Shown here in pieces: positions 24,242 to 37,661 of a stretch of 64,000 nucleotides of DNA (position 1 is the first letter of the stretch; the number at the start of each line of letters is the position of its first letter). The translations under genes and the position numbers were made by a program. The notes under the pieces are model-generated. The model worked only from the letters and a program-made list of their open reading frames with translations. It had not been told where the DNA came from and did not search any database. The stretch is from Tillandsia leiboldiana (lineage: Eukaryota; Streptophyta; Magnoliopsida; Poales; Bromeliaceae), in assembly GCA_029204045.2 (NCBI GenBank), contig CM055065.1, forward strand, positions 7,752,297 through 7,816,296. The letters run 5' to 3'.

Positions 24242-24501
24242 TTTTCTTAGGTGGCGAAAATTTTGACCTCAATAATTATAAACTATAATTTAATAAAATA
24301 TTTTTATAAAAATAATTTTTTTTCTACTTCTACTTAAACTTAAATTGAATAAATTTTTTTTATTATAATATTTAAGTATAATTTATTATAATAATTAAAT
24401 AAAAAAATATGTATTAATATTTATACGCTTGGGTCGTCTTGGTGCAAAATTGCAACAATTTTTTCATTAAAAATTTGATAAAGCCTCACACAGTCACACG
24501 G
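24242..24501. other. AT-rich spacer between Tat-like element and MULE
   Basis: Almost pure A/T runs with no gene. It separates the Tat-like LTR from the left MULE end. The last bases (GTCACACGG, 24493-24501) may be the MULE target duplication. Confidence 0.5.
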
Positions 24502-24915
24502 AGTTTTTTTCAAAATGACCCATAAAATTTTATAATTTATGACATAACCCTACTAAAATTTTATTTATAAAGCTAACCCTACTTTTGCCACATCAGCACC
24601 ACGGGGGCTTGACGGCCAGAAGGTGGTGAATCGTTCACCGCCTTCTAAAGACGGTGAACGATTCACTGTCTTTAACACCTTCCTCAACACAGCCAAATTG
24701 GCTAAACCTCTTAAAGGCGGTGAATCGTTCATGCCTTCGATTCACCGCCTTTAAGTCAATGAAGAATGCGATGAACGATTCACCGTCTTTAACGCCTTCC
24801 TCAACACGTACTTAGCAAATTTCAAAGATAATTGCCTAAACCTCTTGAAGGCGGTGGATCGTTCACCGCCTCTAATGCAATGAAAGACGCGGTGAATGGT
24901 TCACTGCCTTTAACC
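24502..24915 (+). repeat. MULE left terminal inverted repeat with palindrome array
   Basis: After the AT-rich tip comes a block of about six short inverted units of the form GGCGGTGAA-NNN-TTCACCGCC and variants, separated by A/T linkers. The same block in inverse orientation occurs at 38690-39110. Shared linkers include AATTGGCTA and CAACAC/TTGTTGAGGAAGG. Confidence 0.75.
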
Positions 24916-25139
24916 TGTTTAAAGACCCATGACTTTTTCCTAAGTCAAAAAAATCAGAATTTGTACAAAATTTTTCACAACAATCAAAATTTAAACAAAA
25001 AACTTAACCATAATAAGACTTAACCACAACAATCAAAATTTAAACATAAAACTTAACCACAATAAGAAATTACTGATGAGCAACAAAGAAATATCAACAT
25101 CACAAAAATTTCAATAATACAAACTTTTATAAATATATG

Positions 25140-27619
25140 AATAGTAACATGAATGATCTAAAACTCAATATTGAGCTTATCCTCTCCCTCGACGTCCTCG
25201 GCCACGCCCGCGTCCACGCCCTCGCCCACGCTCATGCACACGAGGAACAGTAAGCTTAATAATGGGTATATCATCAAAAGGCTCGATGGCTGTCAACTAA
25301 TCAAGATCCTCGATAATAGTGCCCTTATTATGTTCAGGAATCTCCTGGATCTCCTGTGGCTATGGTCGGCCACCCTCAAAAGCAGCCGGTGTAGATACAG
25401 GTAAGTGCTGCGATGATAACGAGGTATGACGATGTGAATACGTCGAAGCAAAATAAGTCCGTGATACTGACGGCGGGAGCGACTCTGAAGTAGAAAGAAA
25501 TGTCGTAGGGGCCTGAATGGGAGAAGATGGAGATCGTGGCGCCTGATAAGGTTCGATAATGAAGGAGGTCAAATAATAAAAGAAATTAAATTACAGTTTT
25601 AGTGATAAAATAGTTAGTTAATTTGAATTTCAAAACTTATTTAGAAATTTCTACTTATATGAAGGTACCTGACGACTCGATGTTGATGCGTGAGCATGAG
25701 CTGGACCTCCTGAATCTCTGACAGTAGGTAGAATAGGTACATTTTCTAGTACCATATCAATATGCGAACATATACCTGTCAGAGTCTCTAATATCGTCGA
25801 AGTCGAAGGAGGAGCATTAACTAATTAGCGTATAGTGTAATTCGTCTGTTGTAATGCCTCAACTTGCATTTTAAAATACAAATTAATTTTATATTAAATA
25901 TACAAAATATGTTAAATTTATATATATAAATTATTGTACCAGTGCTCTCTCGATATGCCCACGAGACTGAAAAGTCACCTAAGAACATTGTACTCGATGA
26001 TATATCCATCTCCTTGTTATCATCCAATACTACTGCATATAAATGGATGCCGCCTGCAGAGGGTCATCACCAGCAACCGGGAGCTGATAAAAAATGTGAT
26101 CTAATCTCTCAGACCACATCTCGATGTGTGCAGCGTGAAAAGCGACCCAATCATCATCTGGACGCCCACGTGATGTCACGCGACGGATGATTCTCCACAT
26201 TAATTGGTATTGGTTGGAGAAGACCGAACTGTAGGAGGACTAGATCTGGTACGTACATCTCTACAATATGAAAGCAAATGATGACCGTTCTTGATCGCCA
26301 GACTTGCGAGCCCTGAACACAGAAGTCCGGTAATGCGGCTATTATAGGATCTGTGTACGGTATCCATATAATTTGTTAATAACACAAAAATGATCAGTTA
26401 ATATAAAAGTGATTTAGAAAAAATATATTTATAGTATTGAATAAAACATCTACATACATGGGACTCTCTCTGCTGATTTTACTCATCTCGATAAAACTCA
26501 ATGTCAGCAGTCCTGACATTAGCTTCGAATCGTAATCCACCAGCGTTGGCCCATCTAAATTATAAAATATATGTATTAGTTGCAATTATATTTGAAATAC
26601 GATAAGTATCAAATAAATTTATCTTACCGGCAGCCCAGAGGGCAATCTATTATATTGGGTAGTGCTAGAACGCATGTAGGTTGACTGATATGAATATGGT
26701 CCCAAGCCCAAATCTAAAAATTAACACCAACAGCTTAATATAATAAATAAAATATTAAATATCAATATATTTATATAATACTGAAATCCAAATATTACAT
26801 ATTATACCTATAATAAAGTCCCAAAGAAACAACATTCGGCATTTTCGTTTAGTGAGGCAGCTCCTAGCGCTTGATAGAGTATGCCAAAGCGGCTGCACCC
26901 TACGCAAAATCGCCGCAGACCGCAAAATTATACAAAAGTGGTAGCCACTTCAGATTAACTCTATATCCACTGGGATTGGGAAACAAACTATAACTAATGC
27001 GAAATAACATGTATGCATGTGTTGTAGCTGCAATTACTCCTGCAGAGGCATCCAGGTGTATATGGTGGTAACGCTGATATAACCAATCCAGACGAATCTG
27101 TCCCCCCTGATGTCATACGACACATCTTTTAACAACGACTCATATAAATCCTCCCACGCGTGTAGTGCAGTACCCGTCACGGGCGGACTGTTCACACGAA
27201 AACAAGAAATAACCGCCACATCCTGAAGTCTAACGGTCATCTCACCATGTCGAAAGTGGAAAGTCTGAGTCTCATGTCTCCATCTCTCAACAAGTGTGGC
27301 TAATAAAGCCTGATCCAGCTGCACGCGTCTAAGTCGTGATACCCCATAGAATCCAGACTGTCGTAGTAGATCGAGTACTGCTGGATGATCAAGTTCCCAC
27401 TGGTTTAACTTGCAATCATGCTTTGTGAACTGAACATCACGATACCCCTATGATGCAAAAAAATATAGTTAGATTATCAATTTAGCTTATTAATATTACG
27501 ATAAATGTCAACTAAAATTGTTTAGCTCTTACCTCAGTCTTGATAAATCCTGACCGATGGAGATACTGCTCTGATATGACCGACGAATCAACTGGTCCTG
27601 CGTCCTCTAGATCTGCCAT
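25140..27619 (-). pseudogene. Plant mobile domain (PMD) protein gene inside the MULE
   Basis: On the minus strand a start at 27619 (MADLEDAGPVDSSVISEQY) is followed by an intron and the PMD core. The core reads VERWRHETQTFHFRHGEMT then LQDVAVI and PVTG (27324-27034). Later segments on the same strand, split by introns, read VNLKWLPLLYNFAVCGDF and GAAALAYSIKR (about 26970-26860), RFEANVRTADIEFYRDEM (about 26540), DPIIAALPDFCVQGSQVWR (about 26350), and a Gly/Arg-type tail ending near 25170. The domain order matches MAIN/MAIL1-type PMD proteins, which are commonly carried by plant transposons. In-frame stops in the core-to-tail part (for example near 26895 and 26870) suggest decay, though some could lie in introns. 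Function in the element is unknown. Confidence 0.65.
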
Positions 27620-27692
27620 GTACAATATACAATGTTATATTAGTAACATAATAGCTAAAAAGGCAAAATATTAAGACAACATAAATATGAAT

Positions 27693-30600
27693 TCAACAAG
27701 TCATACGCCGACATCCTTGTTGCACTCTTTCTAAATTTTGTGGACATGTGCTCCTATAGTGACCTTCTTGTTTACAAATGGTGAATTTTCTCCGTCGGCC
27801 ACCTCTATTGTCCATTATATTGCGAATACGTGTAGATCGTAGGCGACATTTCTTCCTTCGTATAGGAGACGGTATAATCGGGGGGCCTTGGGGTCGTGGC
27901 CAGTGCCGTCTATCAGGAACAGGATGAAAATGTGGTGCGTAAGTCTCACAATAGCAATTCATACTATACCAACGTGAACAAAAAATATGATAGTATATTC
28001 TTATTTGTGAAGTACTACAAACTGCTAGGAGATGTGAGCAAGATATTCCCATTAGATGGAATTCGCCACATGAGCATTCCGTATCTGTTCCATTCACAAT
28101 CACTTTGTATGAGAAATTTTCAATATTTACTTCAAATTCCATTAGGCCAAATCATTAGACAATGTGTCCCCGAGCTATGTCCATACCTTCCGTAATTATA
28201 CTTTGTATTTTAGGTGCTAGCGTGCCCGTCACACTTTCACCATAATCACGGTGTTGCAAGAAATACGTATTAAGTTTATAAAATGTTGCCGCAATAAAAG
28301 TCGTGATAGGCAAAGCACGAACCCCCTTAAGTACCCTATTTAAGGTTTCAAAAAGATTCGTAGTCATCAACCCAAATTGTCGCCTTCCATTAAATACCCT
28401 TGCCCAATACTCTTTGTATCTTTGAAGATCATCCACCCACTTCCAAGTATTGTAATCCAACGCATCTAATTCTTCCTTTAGCTTATAATATTATGTCGGT
28501 GTTGAAGCACTTCCGATGGAATAGAATTTATCTAACAAAGTATTATTTTTGAAACGCTTATTCCTATTTCCTTTTATGTGTCGAAGACACTAACGATACG
28601 AGTGACTCTGTCGTGGAGGATAGATATCAACCACTATTTTCCTCAATCTAGGAAATCGATCAGATATAAAACAAATTGCTCTATTGACAGTAACATATTA
28701 ACGCATGTTATGCATAAACCATCGCCAACTTCCTCCATTCTTCCCTTCACAAATTGCAAATGCCAAAGGATATATTCCATTATTTGTATCTGCAGTCGTC
28801 GCTATCAATGCATGACCTTCGTATTTGTCGTACATGTGAGTGGCATCAATACTGACTACCGACTGACAATGTGCGAATCCATGAATAGAATGTCCAAATA
28901 ACAAAAAAAATACGACCAAAGCGACAAATCCCATCTAAGGGCCACCTATGATCCAGACGCCATAAAGTACCAGGATTACTTTCCTTCAGCATAGTAAGGT
29001 AACGAGGCAAGTCTGTGTATGATTGCTCCCAGCTCCCGTAAATAACCTGTAACGCTTTACTCCTTACTTGTCATGCCTTCCAATATGTTATGTCAACATG
29101 CAAAGTTAATCGCACCGTTTCTTGAATTTTTTTTGGTGTCATATTAAGTCTTACCTTTAATGTCGGGAGAATCATTTAACATATAAAGCTCGAATTATAA
29201 TTACGGTGCTCCGCGTTCAGCATTGGGATTACACATATGTGTGGACCAGCATATGTTTTTACTCTAAAGTACGTCGTATCTTTAGGAACTGAAGCATGTA
29301 ATCTCCAAGGACATCTCTCTACCGTGCATTTGACAGTATAAGTCATTTTAGTGGATTTTAAAACTTTCATTTGAACATTATGGTCAATATTGCACTGATC
29401 TAGAGCGTCCAATAAAGATGCCTTATCATGAAAGACTCGTCCAACCCAAGTCCCGTCAATGCTAGGTAGACCAGTATTGATTTGTCGAATATCAAACTTA
29501 GTTAATTCTACGACATACTGATTTATCCAATTATTATCTGAAGGAAAATACTCCGGATTATCAACAAATTCAATTTCCTCATCAGGATTGTCTACATATT
29601 CGTTGTTTACTTGTGGGTTGTCGATTTCATTGAAAATCGTATTTGCAAGAGAATTCAACCCACCATCGTGATTATCATCTATATCTAGAGCGAAATCATT
29701 CCAATCGTCATCCTCACTACTATAATGATCATCATTAATGGGTGCATCCTCATAATTACTATCATTATCACCACCCCCGTCAATATTATTTCATCTCCCG
29801 TCAACATTATCACCTCCTTCGTCAATATTATCACATCCCCCATCAACATTAGTAGTAAGTTCATTAATAGCATGATCATTCCAATGTTCATAGGAAGTAG
29901 ATAATCTACATATTTGTTAAAAATAAAATTCCAACATTACCACATCCACGTACCATTAATTAAAAAATATAATTTGATTTGTCTTTACCCCCATTCATAA
30001 GGTTCTAGTTGTAGATGAGACATCCTAGGTTCTAAACGAGAGGTCGTGCATTGTCCACGTGAGGTCGTGGGTTGCGCGCAGGTGGTCGTAGGTGGCACAC
30101 ATGTGGTCGTAGATGGCACGCATGTGGTCGTAGGTGGCACACTACTAACCGAGCACGGAACAATAGTCTTAATAGGTGAATACTCACTTTCTCTGCAATA
30201 TATATAATGATTACCTCTTACCAAAAAAAGATAATAAATAAGCAAAATATTCACCAATTTATTAAAATTTTACTAACCTTGTCATTCTCATACCACCATC
30301 GCTACTAATATTTTGATCACCCATTACATGGTCGGATAAACCCACATCAATATAGTTATGAAGCATTCTCGTGTAATAACCTTGCGATTCAAAATTCTCT
30401 GACGGATGTAAATCTTTCTCAATGTATACCGTCACACAACCATAATGTTCAAATAACCCGATCATTATCTCTAATGATTCATCATCTACTATTTCGTGAG
30501 CTACATATTCATTAGCGACCGTGGGCAACGAATCGTGAATTTTAGACGAAATTCTTCTCTTTTACAATTTGCTAAACGATACATTCTCGTTTCGAAATTA

Positions 30601-30752
30601 TTATATGTAGAATCATAACATATCACGATTAATTTTTTTCGACCACCGACATATTTTGGACCATTCTCATCCATAACTAACTGTCCATCCCAATGAACAT
30701 TTAGTGGCATGCGACGATTAACCATTTTAACTATAATTTTTTTTTTTTCCAA
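27693..30752 (-). pseudogene. MURA-type (MuDR) transposase of the MULE
   Basis: Minus-strand pieces in order. N-terminal region from 30752 (MEKKKIIVKMVNRRMPLNV), then ANEYVAHEIVDDESLEIM in another frame. A Thr/Pro repeat (VPPTTTC four times, about 30160-30040). An Asp/Asn/Gly-rich acidic stretch. The MuDR DNA-binding domain (VGRVFHDKASLLDALDQC, CPWRLHAS, 29480-29200). The transposase core (VVSIDATHMYDKYEGHALI, 28870; ISDRFPRL near 28650; then 28460-28155). A SWIM zinc finger CxCx9CxH (28080-28035). Finally a CCHC knuckle whose first Cys reads Phe (27780). Stops (for example near 28590 and 28495) and frame changes show it is broken. It belongs to the MuDR family of DNA transposases. Confidence 0.8.
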
Positions 30753-30759
30753 ATAAGAT

Positions 30760-31034
30760 ATTTATACTACAATTACTATTCTATAAAATAATATAAATTA
30801 GTTAATTCATGAATATTAATGAGAAAAAGATAATGCGGAAGAAAAAAATTCACTCCAATGTCTCACAAATCTGCGAAGACGAACCGAAATATCAATTCGT
30901 GACGGTTTCATCTTCGCTCTCATATATACAATTTGTCCTGTGCTCTCGGTTTGTGAAATGTAAGAATGCTCTCGATTTGAATAATATATATTTTTTAAAA
31001 CCAACTATGAAAAAACACTCTGAGATATATACCC
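30760..31034. other. MULE sequence between transposase and CACTA insertion
   Basis: A/T-rich sequence upstream of the minus-strand transposase start. No gene seen. The CACTA element sits about 280 bp upstream of the transposase N-terminus and separates it from the right MULE terminus. Confidence 0.5.
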
Positions 31035-31208
31035 GTACACTACAACACAATAAGGTTATAGCGACACATTGTTGGGACACTTTTATATAAGTGTCCCATT
31101 TATAAATCAAGGCCCAAATTTAAATCCAACAAAAAAAAAAATATATTATTGCTACCACACACCAACCATAAATTTTAGCCCAAAGCCCATATTTGACAAA
31201 TTCCCACC

Positions 31209-31320
31209 CACTACACCAAAATAGTCTTTTATGGTAATTTAATAGCGGCAATTATAATATTACCGCTATTAAATAATTACAAATAGTGCTTTAGCGGCAA
31301 TTATTTTAAACTTTCAATTT
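31209..31320 (+). repeat. Possible end of a second CACTA-like element
   Basis: CACTACACCAAAATAG begins a stretch with repeated AGCGGCAATTAT-type motifs in both orientations, a pattern of CACTA termini. No matching right end was found, so it is a fragment or a chance resemblance. Confidence 0.35.
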
Positions 31321-31379
31321 TTACCGACGAATAATTCTATATTAAATAAATGGATGTTTGACTATTATTTGAAATGTGG

Positions 31380-31640
31380 TTTTGGGCATTTGGCTCAATA
31401 AAGAATTTAAGAAGTAATTTTGATTTTTAAAATCAAAATTTAAAAATTTAAAATTTAAAATTTTAAAATTTTAAAATTTAAAATTTAAAATTTAAAATTT
31501 AAAATTTTAAAGTTTAAATTTTAATTTTAAATTTTAAGATAAAATTTAAAAATTTAAAATTATATATTTTAATTTTCAAATTATAATTTTTAAATTTTTA
31601 AAATTTAAAATTTCAAAATTTTAACCCTTAACCACAAACC
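31380..31640. repeat. Low-complexity AAATTTTAAA tract
   Basis: About 260 bp built of AAAATTTAAAATTT-type repeats. No coding content. Similar tracts occur at 45640-46500. Confidence 0.8.
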
Positions 31641-31778
31641 AAACCCAACCCTCCCCTCCTCTAATCACGCACGCGCTCGAGCTCGGCCCCTCTCCCGACC
31701 CCCGCATAGTGCGAGTAAACGCGAGGGGGAGCACTTGCACTCGCGCACCCCTCCCCTCACCTCGTGTGAAGAGTCGAA

Positions 31779-32077
31779 ATGGCCACTCGAAGAATGAGAG
31801 GACGCTACGGGAGCGAGGACGAGGACGAGGACGAGGGCGAGAGCGAGAGCGAGAGCGAGGAGGAGTTCGAGATCTCCTCCTCCGACGACGACGACTCCGC
31901 AGAGGCGGACGAGGGAGACGACGAGGAAGACGAAGGAGAAGAGGAGGAGGAGGGAGATCGAGAGGAGGATGTGAGCGAAGAGGGCGAGAGAGGAGGAGGA
32001 GGAGGAGAAGCGCGTTCCCTTCGCCCTACGCCGTCCGATAGCGAGAGGAAGTCGCAGAACGTCGCGGATCTTGTGAG
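31779..32077 (+). pseudogene. Captured first exon of an unidentified acidic protein
   Basis: ATG 31779 opens a frame starting MATRRMRGRYGSEDED. It is followed by about 60 residues that are almost all Asp/Glu/Ser, a Gly run, and SERKSQNVADLV, ending at a good donor (AG|GTATGG at 32078). The upstream sequence is GC-rich like a plant 5' UTR. I do not recognise the source gene. It does not correspond to the start of COLD1/GTG proteins, so the locus looks like a chimera of at least two captured genes inside the CACTA element. It could still be transcribed, because the frame is open. Confidence 0.5.
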
Positions 32078-33531
32078 GTATGGTGTGGATCGTTACTTTG
32101 TTTTCCTTTAATCTGAGCAATTTGGGAGTTAGATTAGGATTTCCGCTGTGGATCTGCTTGTAATGCTCTCTTGTTGGGACAATTTTGGTGTCTGATGCTG
32201 ATTTTAGGTTCTAGGGTTTGTTTAGGTGATCTACATTTGTTAAAGTGACAATTATCTTGCGGAACTTTTTACTGCATTCAGTTAAATGGCTTCTGATTCT
32301 CTAGTTGATTACTTGTGTGGCTCAAATCTGCTATTATCGATCCCTGCTTATATGCTAGCTGTAGATGAAAATGTCGATGAACTCCTTCATATCTTCCACC
32401 TGCCTCATGAACTTCTACCCTATCTTAATTCCTTGCATTTCTATTTGCCAAAACTCATAAAAAGGATGTTGTTACATTCAGTGGAAATGAATTACACATG
32501 CCCAGTTTATAGTCCATGTGCATCAATGAGGTTGTGTTTCCTTGCATTGCTTTTTCATCAATTATTATCAGAATTTGTTTTGATCAATATATTCGTGTAG
32601 AAGTTTAATTGGAGTTAATGTACTTCAAAGCTGTATTATTATCTTTACATCTTGTGCTTTTGCAAATTTAGGTTTATTAGGTCGTGATTTTGTTTGTTGC
32701 GGTCTAGATGGGTTTAGAATGGATTATTAGATTCGAGCACCAGTTTTAAAGTTCTGGAAGGCCATAATGTGATTACATGGAAGATGAAGATCACTACTCA
32801 ATAATACATTTCGTGTATGACTGTGGATATCTTGAGTTTTCTTCGTTCTGGGTTTATAGCTGTTGATGGCAACTAAAAGTTTTTAATAGTGTGGTGTCTA
32901 TATGTGACCACATATTGTAATAAAGCTTAGTAGTAGAGATTGAGGTTATTGATTTACTCCCACACTTGATACCACCTTTCCTCAAAGCTTTGGGAAAGTT
33001 TACCTATATCTTTTTGGCACATTGTTTATCATACTTCTTAAACATCTAAGAGCATTTCTGTGTGGAAGTTGAATGATCTGTGGAACTGTAGTATAGTTGT
33101 GTTCATACGTGTCACTTTAATGATCAGGCTATGTTGATTCAAAAAGTATTTGGGGATAAGTTGTATGTCATCTGTGATTTGTATCTAAGTTTTAATGTCC
33201 CAGTTTTAGCCAGTTTATATGGTTTTGCACTTATGCTACTTGTTCGGCCTTTTTCAGTTCTTATCTTTTTTGTGGTTTACGGAATAATTTTAGTACTTCT
33301 AATATTCATGAGTAGGCTGACTTTCCATATGATAGTTTGAATTTTGCTCCCTGATATTTCTTTTTTTTTTCTTTTTTTTGGAAGTGACCTTGATTGTGAC
33401 AATTGCCTTGTAGTTTCTCACCGACTGCATAATGAAAAGCAGCTCTTTTTGTTGAAGAAAAGTTAAAGAATCTGGTTTGTTAGTGTTTTGAAGAATTTGA
33501 CATGACTAATCAAACAAATTGCTGATTGTAG
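32078..33531 (+). other. Non-coding interval inside the CACTA element
   Basis: Intron-like T-rich sequence between the acidic exon and the first COLD1/GTG-type exon. Short frames such as 32286-32600 have no recognisable domain, and I do not call them genes. Confidence 0.5.
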
Positions 33532-36500
33532 AAGCTAAAAGCTAGATCTTTTCTGAAGTGTATTGTTGGAACAGTTGTTCGGTCTGTTCAAGAGGATCAA
33601 ACTGAACAGGGTATGCTTGTATGCTTATGCAAGTTTTCTATGAGTTTATTTCCTTTTGTGTTTCAGAGAAGTTACTATTATGTTAAACAATAACGATTTC
33701 CATGTATCTATTGCTAGCTTTTATTTTGAGTATAATGATACAATGTTGATAACGATAGATAAGAGGTTATTGTATACGATATTATCATTTTTATTTGGGC
33801 TGTGGGAAGATGGTGGTGATGAGTGTTGAACATGAGTAGTATTTACGGAGAAGATGGAGATGCCTGCTAAAGATGGTGAAATTATTTTTCAGTTTTGGCC
33901 ATATAGTAAGGTGCTTTGCAGATTGTTATTTTTGTAACTCTCAAATTCTCCTGTTCCTTTTAAGAAGCAATAACTATGTTGTTTCTCATCATTTATCAAA
34001 TATCTCTTTCCTTGAGATCTATATGGACAAAATATACTTTTAAACGTATGAATATGTGACAATCTTGGGATATCGAGTTCATCTTTCACCTCTCTTTTCA
34101 TTTTAAGTGTATTTTTTGAACAAAATACAAGTATGCTTCTCTTCTTCATGGAGATGAATGATTATAGGAGGAAAAAATATGTTGTCTTGCTTTTGACTGC
34201 AATGTGTTGGTTTTTTTGTATCTGAAGGCTTCATTTTCGTCAAAGTTGATATGGCAAAGCATCCTATTTCGTATAAAGTTCCTATTGTGATTCCTCTACT
34301 GTTGTTTTGAAGATATCAAAAGTTTGGAAGCAGAGGTACAAGCTTTGGATGAGCTCTCAAAGCAATTATTCCTTGAGATATATGAACTCCGTCAAGCTAA
34401 GGTCTTCTTCTAATCTTGTATCTAACTGTTTATGGGTATATTTTGGGTATGTGTTTCATATTGTAATTCTTCCGTCTGCTGACTGCTGACTTCAATGGAG
34501 TTACATTCTGGCTTCAGGCAGCAGGTGATTAAATGTATCATAAAAGATCAGTTAACTGTAAAATAAAAAACCTTACTAAAAAATATGAGAGAAACATCTT
34601 ATGGCTTATTCCTATGGATACATACCTTTATGCATCAAAAATCGTTATCAAACATGAAGCAAAAATATCACTAACCCCATTGGAGGTTATCCAATATATT
34701 TGGGTTTTTGCTTCCGATGGCATAGGATATCCTCATACATATAGAAGACATTCAGTATAGCACATGTTCATCAAACAAACTCAACAGGATGATGTCTTAT
34801 AAATGCAACTTAAGAGTTGATCAACACTGGATCGAAGGCAATATCAAATTTATTTTTCTAGGTCTCAATCAAGAGCAATTACAGTGTGATTTTATCCTCA
34901 AACAAGAACAAATTCTCTAGGTGCTTCGGTTTTTTTTCTTTCTCTCTCTTCCTCCTATCTACAGTTTGTTTTGCTCATATTGGTAATCAGTGTGATTTTG
35001 GATTGTTGACTCTAAACCTCTTTTCTCTTTGTGTGCGTATGTTAAGACAGAGAAGGAAGAGCGGGGGGTGGGTGGGGGGGTGGGGGGTGCATTGTAAGTG
35101 TGTTTTGTAGTTCCTTGCTAGTGCTTCTCACAACTGTTTGCTCTCTTTGTGATTATTCCCAGATAGCTGCTGCATTTTCTCGAACATGGCGAGGGCACCT
35201 TCAGAATTTATTAGGCTATGCTTTGTGTGTTTACTGTGTTTACAAGATGATCAAGGTATAATAGCATTTATCTATGTGTCCATTCTCTAATTTTGAGAGT
35301 ATTAAAAGCAGTAGTGAAATATTGGCAATCTCCAAGTCGGGCATGCACTTTCAGCAAAATAAAATCGTACTTATATCATTTACTTTGGTTTTACCAGCAT
35401 GAAGTTTGTTATAACATCACAATCACTTAGATGCTTGGGATAAATTGCATAATTAACTGTTCTTTTAAAGCTCACCTCAAAATATTCAAGCATTTACTGT
35501 AAAGAGCAAGCATCGTATGGACCAAATTATGAAACTTTTCAGTTTGAAGCATGCGGTAGTCTAAGGGCCTTTGGATTGTGCTATATTGTTGCGCTATGAA
35601 CGTAATACTTAGCTTTGCTTTTGATCAAGGAAAGAGAATCGCATATAGTATGGTTTTTTCTTAAATAAACATGTGTCCTCTCTATTAATGTGCTTAACTA
35701 TTATAACCAATTGAATGTTAGTTTCATTTCATTCTAGTTAATTTGTGCCAATTAAGGGAAAGCTCCCTGAGACACGACTACCATATGTCTTGTAAATTGT
35801 TGACTCTTTCCATGATATAAGAATATAGGGTTAGCTGAATTTCTTCTCACAAATGACATCAGTCTAATTTTTTAGGATTAATTAGGAAAATATCTTTAAA
35901 GTTTGCGATGTCTCCTTTGCATCCTCAACAATTAGTGGGTCCTAGCCGACGTCATACAATTCTGTGCTTATTTATGCCCACTTGTAAGGTCCACAACAGT
36001 GATGATTTTTCTGGTATATCTAGCTATCATACAGGTGTTTGTTTGCCCTGTATATATTTTTCAGCTCACGAAATGGATTCGTTAGTTTTCTATGAAGAAT
36101 AATTCATTATGTCAAGAATGTTATTTTCAACTATTTTTCCTGCGTTCTACTTCTCCTTAGTCGTGAGGAGCTTATTCTCACTTTTTCCCCTCCTTTTGTG
36201 TTGCAGTCTCAGCAAAGTGTGGTGTTTAAAGAGGTAAAGATCTTTATAGTCATTCTCTTTGATGAAATTGTTAGCTAAATGATGTAAAATAGTGTAAATA
36301 AGTTTCTGCTCAATACTTTGGCCAAATCCACAGTTGCCCCTCTGTTGAAGGCTTTTTTTTTTCCTCTCTTTTTCCTTTGTTTTTCTTGATGCAGGCAGGT
36401 TTTGTAGATCCGGTAACAATGACAATCAGTATTTTCTTACAGTACTTTGACATTGGCATAAATGCTGCTCTTCTATCACAGATAGGCAATCTGATATTGG

Positions 36501-37643
36501 ACTGTACAGATAAAACTAACTGAAAAGGCCTATGTAAATTTTTTTTCTTTCTCAGTATGAGCTGTATCTTGACAGTTTTGGACGCTATAATTTTCACCAA
36601 GGAAACAATATAGATAAGTGAATTGTAAAGCCATTGCTTTGCAGTGAACAATTGCATCTACTCTTGAATTGTTAATTTCCTCTATAATATGATTAATAGT
36701 TCTAAAACTACTTACTTCCTCTGTGTTGGCTAACAGTATATATCATTGCTATTCATTGGAATGCTAGTCGTCATCTCTGTTCGAGGCTTCCTAACGAATC
36801 TCATGAAGGTGAGTTGGTGGTTTTTGGTTTATTTCTACCTTAAAATTTTCAGCTTATATAGGCTGTCCAGTGGTTCTTTATGAGTAAGAAACAGCTCTGT
36901 TCTAATTCATTAGGATGTGCATCCAATGTAATCTTCCCATCAAAACTTTAGAAAATTACCATTCTTACTAGAGATCCAAGATCACTCTAGATTTTTTTTT
37001 TTTTTTAGTTTAGAATTATTTTGACCTATTAACTGATTGATCGGGATTTGAAGGAGTATGACTGTTTCTACTATTTTCAATGTGACCTTAATATTCAATT
37101 GTAATGATTCCCTGCATGGTTTTCTGCATGTAGTTCTTCTTTGCAGTTTCGAGAGTTGGGAGTGGATCAACTACTAATGTTGTCCTTTTCCTGTCGGAGA
37201 TAATGGGCATGTATTTTGTATCGTCAATCCTACTGATAAGGAAAAGCCTGGCAACTGAATACAGGTAATCCTCTATGACGCTAGAGAGTGGTGCATTATA
37301 CACTATGTGAGATTAGCTTTATACTATAAAACTTGCATGATTGCATCTTATAATGTTTGGATCCTACAATCGAGTATATATGAACTTGCTGTTTCGCTGA
37401 ATCTGTTAATTTTTATGAGCCACGAGGATCGCCTGTTCCTTGAAACCACTCAGAATGACTGCAGCTGTTAATTACTGCTCATGTTTTCGCTAGATATTTC
37501 CACAAGTATCATAGCTTGAAAAAGTCATTTATCTACTACACAGTATTTAGTTTTCTGCCATCATAAAAAAGAAATATCACAATTTCTGTTACTGAATATT
37601 TGTGCTGAATTTGGATGCCAGGATGATCATTACTGATGTGTGA
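33532..37643 (+). pseudogene. Captured COLD1/GTG (GPR89-type) exons, internal part of the gene
   Basis: Eight exons in order: 33532-33610, 34313-34401, 35163-35255, 36207-36233, 36395-36481, 36737-36808, 37134-37264, 37622-37643. Phases agree throughout. They encode KLKARSFLKCIVGTVVRS, EAEVQALDELSKQLFLEI, RTWRGHLQNLLGYAL, DPVTMTISIFLQYFDIG, YISLLFIGMLVVISVRG, VGSGSTTNVVLFLSEIMG and KSLATEYRMIITDV. These are typical of plant GPCR-type G proteins (GTG1/2; rice COLD1), multi-pass membrane proteins of ER and plasma membrane. The N-terminal membrane half and the end after ITDV are missing; a TGA follows at 37641. The donor of the fifth exon reads AT instead of GT (36482), and its second-last loop is otherwise intact. 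It is therefore a truncated, non-functional copy still showing the source introns. Confidence 0.88.
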
Positions 37644-37661
37644 TTTAATCTTAAGTTGCAG

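Noticed and set aside
31665..32120. 151-aa minus-strand ORF opposite the acidic exon
   Set aside because: Shadow of the acidic exon's biased codons; composition only, no domain.
33889..34149. Minus-strand ORF inside a COLD1/GTG-type intron
   Set aside because: Lies between two confirmed exons, no domain, no supporting features.
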